Shown in pieces: positions 62,014 through 64,000 of a DNA stretch of 64,000 nucleotides. Both the position numbers and the translations under genes were made by a program. Numbering within the stretch: position 1 is the first letter of the stretch; each line of letters starts with the position of its first letter. Source of the stretch: Leptolyngbya sp. BL0902 (GTDB taxonomy: Bacteria; Cyanobacteriota; Cyanobacteriia; Phormidesmidales; Phormidesmidaceae); assembly GCF_016403105.1 (NCBI RefSeq), contig NZ_CP046157.1, forward strand, positions 1 through 64,000, given 5' to 3'. The notes beneath the pieces were generated by a model. That model was not told where the DNA came from. It was given only the letters and a program-made list of their open reading frames with translations, and ran no database searches.

Positions 62014-62069
62014 ATTTTGAACTTCGCACTTTGAACCTTGAATTTTGCATTTTGAATTTTGAACTTTGA
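62014..62069. repeat. Degenerate heptamer repeats between permease and adaptor genes
   Basis: Mostly TTTGAA(C/T/A)-type units with irregular spacing (TTTTGAAC, TTCGCAC, TTTGAACC, TTGAATTTTGCATTTTGAATTT). They are the same unit family as the second block at 59587-59614. AAGGAG at 62077-62082 follows and is the ribosome site for the adaptor. Confidence 0.75.
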
Positions 62070-62088
62070 CCGTCACAAGGAGATCCCC

Positions 62089-63474
62089 ATGACCAGCACC
62101 CTCTCCACCCCCAACACCGACGCCAAACCTCGCCGCCTTCCCCGCTGGTCGCGCCGGGGGCTTTATGTCCTAGGAGGATTGGGACTCGCCGCCTTGGTGG
62201 GCTATGCCCTGCGGCCCCAGTCGCTGGCCGTGGATCTGGCCACGGTGGAGCGGGGCGAGTTGCAGGTGACGGTGAACGCCGAGGGCCGCACGCGGGTGCG
62301 GGATCGCTACACCATTGCCGCCGCCGTGGATGGCGAACTCCAGCGCATTGACCTGCGGGCGGGGGATATCGTAGAAGCCGGGGCGGTGATTGCCCGTCTC
62401 GACCCGCTGCCCCTGAGCAGCCGAGTGGAGGCCACCCAGGCCCGCCGCCGCTCGGTGGAAGCCCAACTGGCCGGGGTGGAGACCCAGCGGCCCAAGCCCG
62501 AAGCCCTGGCCCAGGCGGAGACCCGCATTCGGGTCGCCCAGGCCGCCCAGGCCCAGGCCCAGGCCCAGGTGAGCGAAGCCCAGGCCGCCCTGGTGCAGGC
62601 AGAGCGTGATCGCGACCGCATGGCCACCCTGGAAAGTCGGGGGGCAATTGCTCGCCAGGAGCTAGAGGCGATGGAACTGGCCGTCACCCAGCGGCAGCAG
62701 GCCCTCGCCACCGCCCGCCAGCAGGTCAACACCGCCCAGGCCGATGTCCAGGCCGCCCAGGCCAACCTGGCGCAAATCACCGCCGAACAGCAGGATCCCG
62801 ACTATTTGCTAGCGGTATACCGGGGAGAACTCGCCGCCCTGGATGCCGAACTGGCCAACCTAGCCGACAACGCCCGCCGTGCCACCATTGCCGCCCCCGC
62901 CGCCGGACGGGTGCTGACGGTACTGGAGCCTAGCGCCCGGTTTGTGGCCGCAGGCACGCCCCTGCTCACCCTTGGCGATCCCAACAGCCTGGAACTGGTG
63001 ATCGACATCCTGTCCACCGATGCGGTGCGGGTGTCCCCCGGCAACCCCGTCTACCTAGAGCGCTGGGGTGGTGAGGAAACCCTGCAAGCCACCGTGCGCC
63101 AGGTAGAGCCTGCCGCCTTCACTGAGGTCTCGGCCCTGGGGGTAGAGGAGCAGCGGGTGAATGTGATCGCCGACTTGACCGACCCCGCCGCCGCCCTGGG
63201 GGACGGCTTTCGGGTGGATGCGCGGATCGTAGTGTGGCAGAGTGACGATGTGCTGACGGTGCCCATCAGCGCCCTGTTTCGCTGCGATACGGACTGGTGT
63301 GCCTTTGTGAAGGACAATGGTCGCGCCCAGCGGCGACCGATCACCATCGGCCCCCGCAGCGACTTCGAGGCGGTGGTGGAATCGGGGCTGACCGAGGGTG
63401 ATCAGGTGATTCTCTACCCTGGCGACCAGATCGAGTCGGGGGTGAGGGTGCAGAGTAGACCTGGCCACAACTGA
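62089..63474 (+). CDS. HlyD/RND-type periplasmic adaptor protein (membrane fusion protein)
   Basis: The start is the ATG at 62089 after AAGGAG. The 461-residue protein has one N-terminal TM (LYVLGGLGLAALVGYALRPQ), a lipoyl domain split in two (VNAEGRTRVRDRYTIAAAVD and the later TIAAPAAGRVLTVLEP), and a long coiled-coil hairpin of ~150 residues (QAAQAQAQAQVSEAQAALVQ, LEAMELAVTQRQQALATARQ) able to reach an outer-membrane channel. Beta-barrel and membrane-proximal domains complete it (LTVPISALFRCDTDWCAFVK). An uncommon Cys pair C-D-T-D-W-C sits in the barrel region. It completes a TetR-regulated tripartite exporter; the outer-membrane partner is not in this window. Confidence 0.9.
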   Translation: MTSTLSTPNTDAKPRRLPRWSRRGLYVLGGLGLAALVGYALRPQSLAVDLATVERGELQVTVNAEGRTRVRDRYTIAAAVDGELQRIDLRAGDIVEAGAVIARLDPLPLSSRVEATQARRRSVEAQLAGVETQRPKPEALAQAETRIRVAQAAQAQAQAQVSEAQAALVQAERDRDRMATLESRGAIARQELEAMELAVTQRQQALATARQQVNTAQADVQAAQANLAQITAEQQDPDYLLAVYRGELAALDAELANLADNARRATIAAPAAGRVLTVLEPSARFVAAGTPLLTLGDPNSLELVIDILSTDAVRVSPGNPVYLERWGGEETLQATVRQVEPAAFTEVSALGVEEQRVNVIADLTDPAAALGDGFRVDARIVVWQSDDVLTVPISALFRCDTDWCAFVKDNGRAQRRPITIGPRSDFEAVVESGLTEGDQVILYPGDQIESGVRVQSRPGHN

Positions 63475-63631
63475 CCCTAGGATGCCGTCGTTCGCAACAG
63501 GCTGTGGTCTTTCCAGCATTGGCTCCTTCATGTCTCACCTTTCCTAGGGGTATTGACCCCCTCTGAAAATGTAAGATCCAGCGCTTTTTGGCCTAGTGAG
63601 GCACACGCAAATTGCTGAAATGCCTGCCATC
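63475..63631. other. Intergenic region between convergent genes
   Basis: A short spacer between the adaptor (plus) and the formylglycine-generating enzyme (minus). No RNA or repeat was seen. Confidence 0.35.
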
Positions 63632-64000
63632 TCAACGAAAGCGGTCAGAGTGACCTGACTTGTCCCTGGACGAACTCGTCAAGCTAGTCTGTTCATGATC
63701 GAATTGACTATAGTGATTAGGCGTGATCGCCTGCACCAACCGAAACCCCACATGGGTAGTACCGGTATCCACCGCTTGAGATTCGCGGGCGGCGGGGCGA
63801 TAGCGACTGCAATAGTTTTTGGCGCAGAGGTAGGAACCACCTTTGATAACGTGGGTAGCTCCATCCTGGGGCTTTTTAGGGTCGTAGCTGGCGGCTTGAG
63901 CGGGGCCAGTGGGGTCGAGCTGATGGGCGAGGTCGTCGTGGTAGACAGTGAACCAGCTAGAGGTAAGTTCCCACACGTTGCCCGCCATGTCGTAGAGGCC
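63632..64000 (-). CDS. Formylglycine-generating enzyme, C-terminal part (5' end outside window)
   Basis: The frame is open at the right edge, reading GLYDMAGNVWELTSSWFTVY. Then HVIKGGSYLCAKNYCSRYRP is the active-site segment of true sulfatase-modifying FGEs: two Cys five residues apart, equivalent to the copper-binding pair (G-G-S-Y-x-C-x4-C-x-R-Y-R). GTTHVGFRLVQ ends the fold. Many SUMF1-type proteins lack the Cys pair; this one has it, so it should oxidise Cys to formylglycine in C-x-[SPA]-x-R sulfatases such as 21534-23192. The last ~25 residues form a polar tail. Confidence 0.88.
   Translation of the reverse strand, partial: GLYDMAGNVWELTSSWFTVYHDDLAHQLDPTGPAQAASYDPKKPQDGATHVIKGGSYLCAKNYCSRYRPAARESQAVDTGTTHVGFRLVQAITPNHYSQFDHEQTSLTSSSRDKSGHSDRFR

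Overview
The window reads as a chromosomal segment of a cyanobacterium, probably filamentous and Leptolyngbya- or Phormidium-like (genus is a guess). The signs are a GUN4 domain, an NB-ARC protein with two WD40 propellers, two Uma2 genes, PAS/GGDEF and CheB-CheR signalling proteins, phytoene-desaturase-type flavoproteins, and short tandem heptamer repeats between genes. The sequence is moderately GC-rich with AT-rich spacers. No rRNA, tRNA or CRISPR array was seen.

Layout. 1-4.4 kb is a mobile-element graveyard: the end of a P-type ATPase, an IS4-type transposase pseudogene split by a compact serine-recombinase element (385-2957), and an IS630 remnant. 4.7-8.6 kb holds two exported SH3-like proteins, a 100-bp inverted-repeat element, an ABC-ATPase remnant, Uma2 and AIM24. 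8.7-12.0 kb is a type IIG-like restriction-modification gene. It is followed by a remnant of an ABC/M1-aminopeptidase gene, so the R-M block lies between two relics that may come from one lost locus. 12.3-14.7 kb has an IS3 scrap, an HNH gene and a primase-like gene, with a possible antisense RNA in the primase-like gene's leader. 15-23.6 kb holds AraC, a BASS-type transporter, an outer-membrane protein, a DUF2092-like gene with two duplicated small secreted proteins, and a formylglycine-type sulfatase. 23.9-25.6 kb has a nucleotidyltransferase relic and an unrecognised two-gene module next to a repeat that recurs at 46.84 kb.

25.6-38 kb is dominated by signalling: a PAS-GGDEF gene broken by an 831-bp IS5-type element, a PAS protein, a CheB-CheR-PAS fusion, HigBA, a recG relic and a very large Cache-HAMP-PAS-GAF-GGDEF protein. 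38-44.6 kb has an internally deleted IS, a MITE, a pair of FAD oxidoreductases, DUF1499 and small hypotheticals. 44.9-46.3 kb is a class III aminotransferase related to dialkylglycine decarboxylase. 47.2-50.8 kb encodes three exported proteins, one a GUN4-WD40 fusion.

50.8-55 kb (minus strand) is a tightly overlapping operon of MNT nucleotidyltransferase, a 32-codon HepT-like stub and an NB-ARC-WD40 STAND protein. 55-58 kb has Uma2, a VOC-like protein and two small envelope proteins. 58-63.5 kb is a TetR-controlled MacB-like exporter (ATPase, FtsX permease, HlyD adaptor) with a palindromic operator and heptamer repeats in both gene spacers. The right edge is the C-terminal part of a true formylglycine-generating enzyme, which could activate the sulfatase 40 kb away.

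The strongest unusual observation is the serine-recombinase element. Its 15-bp attachment core is the codons of the catalytic-glutamate signature of an IS4 transposase, and the rejoined ends would form a symmetric attP.
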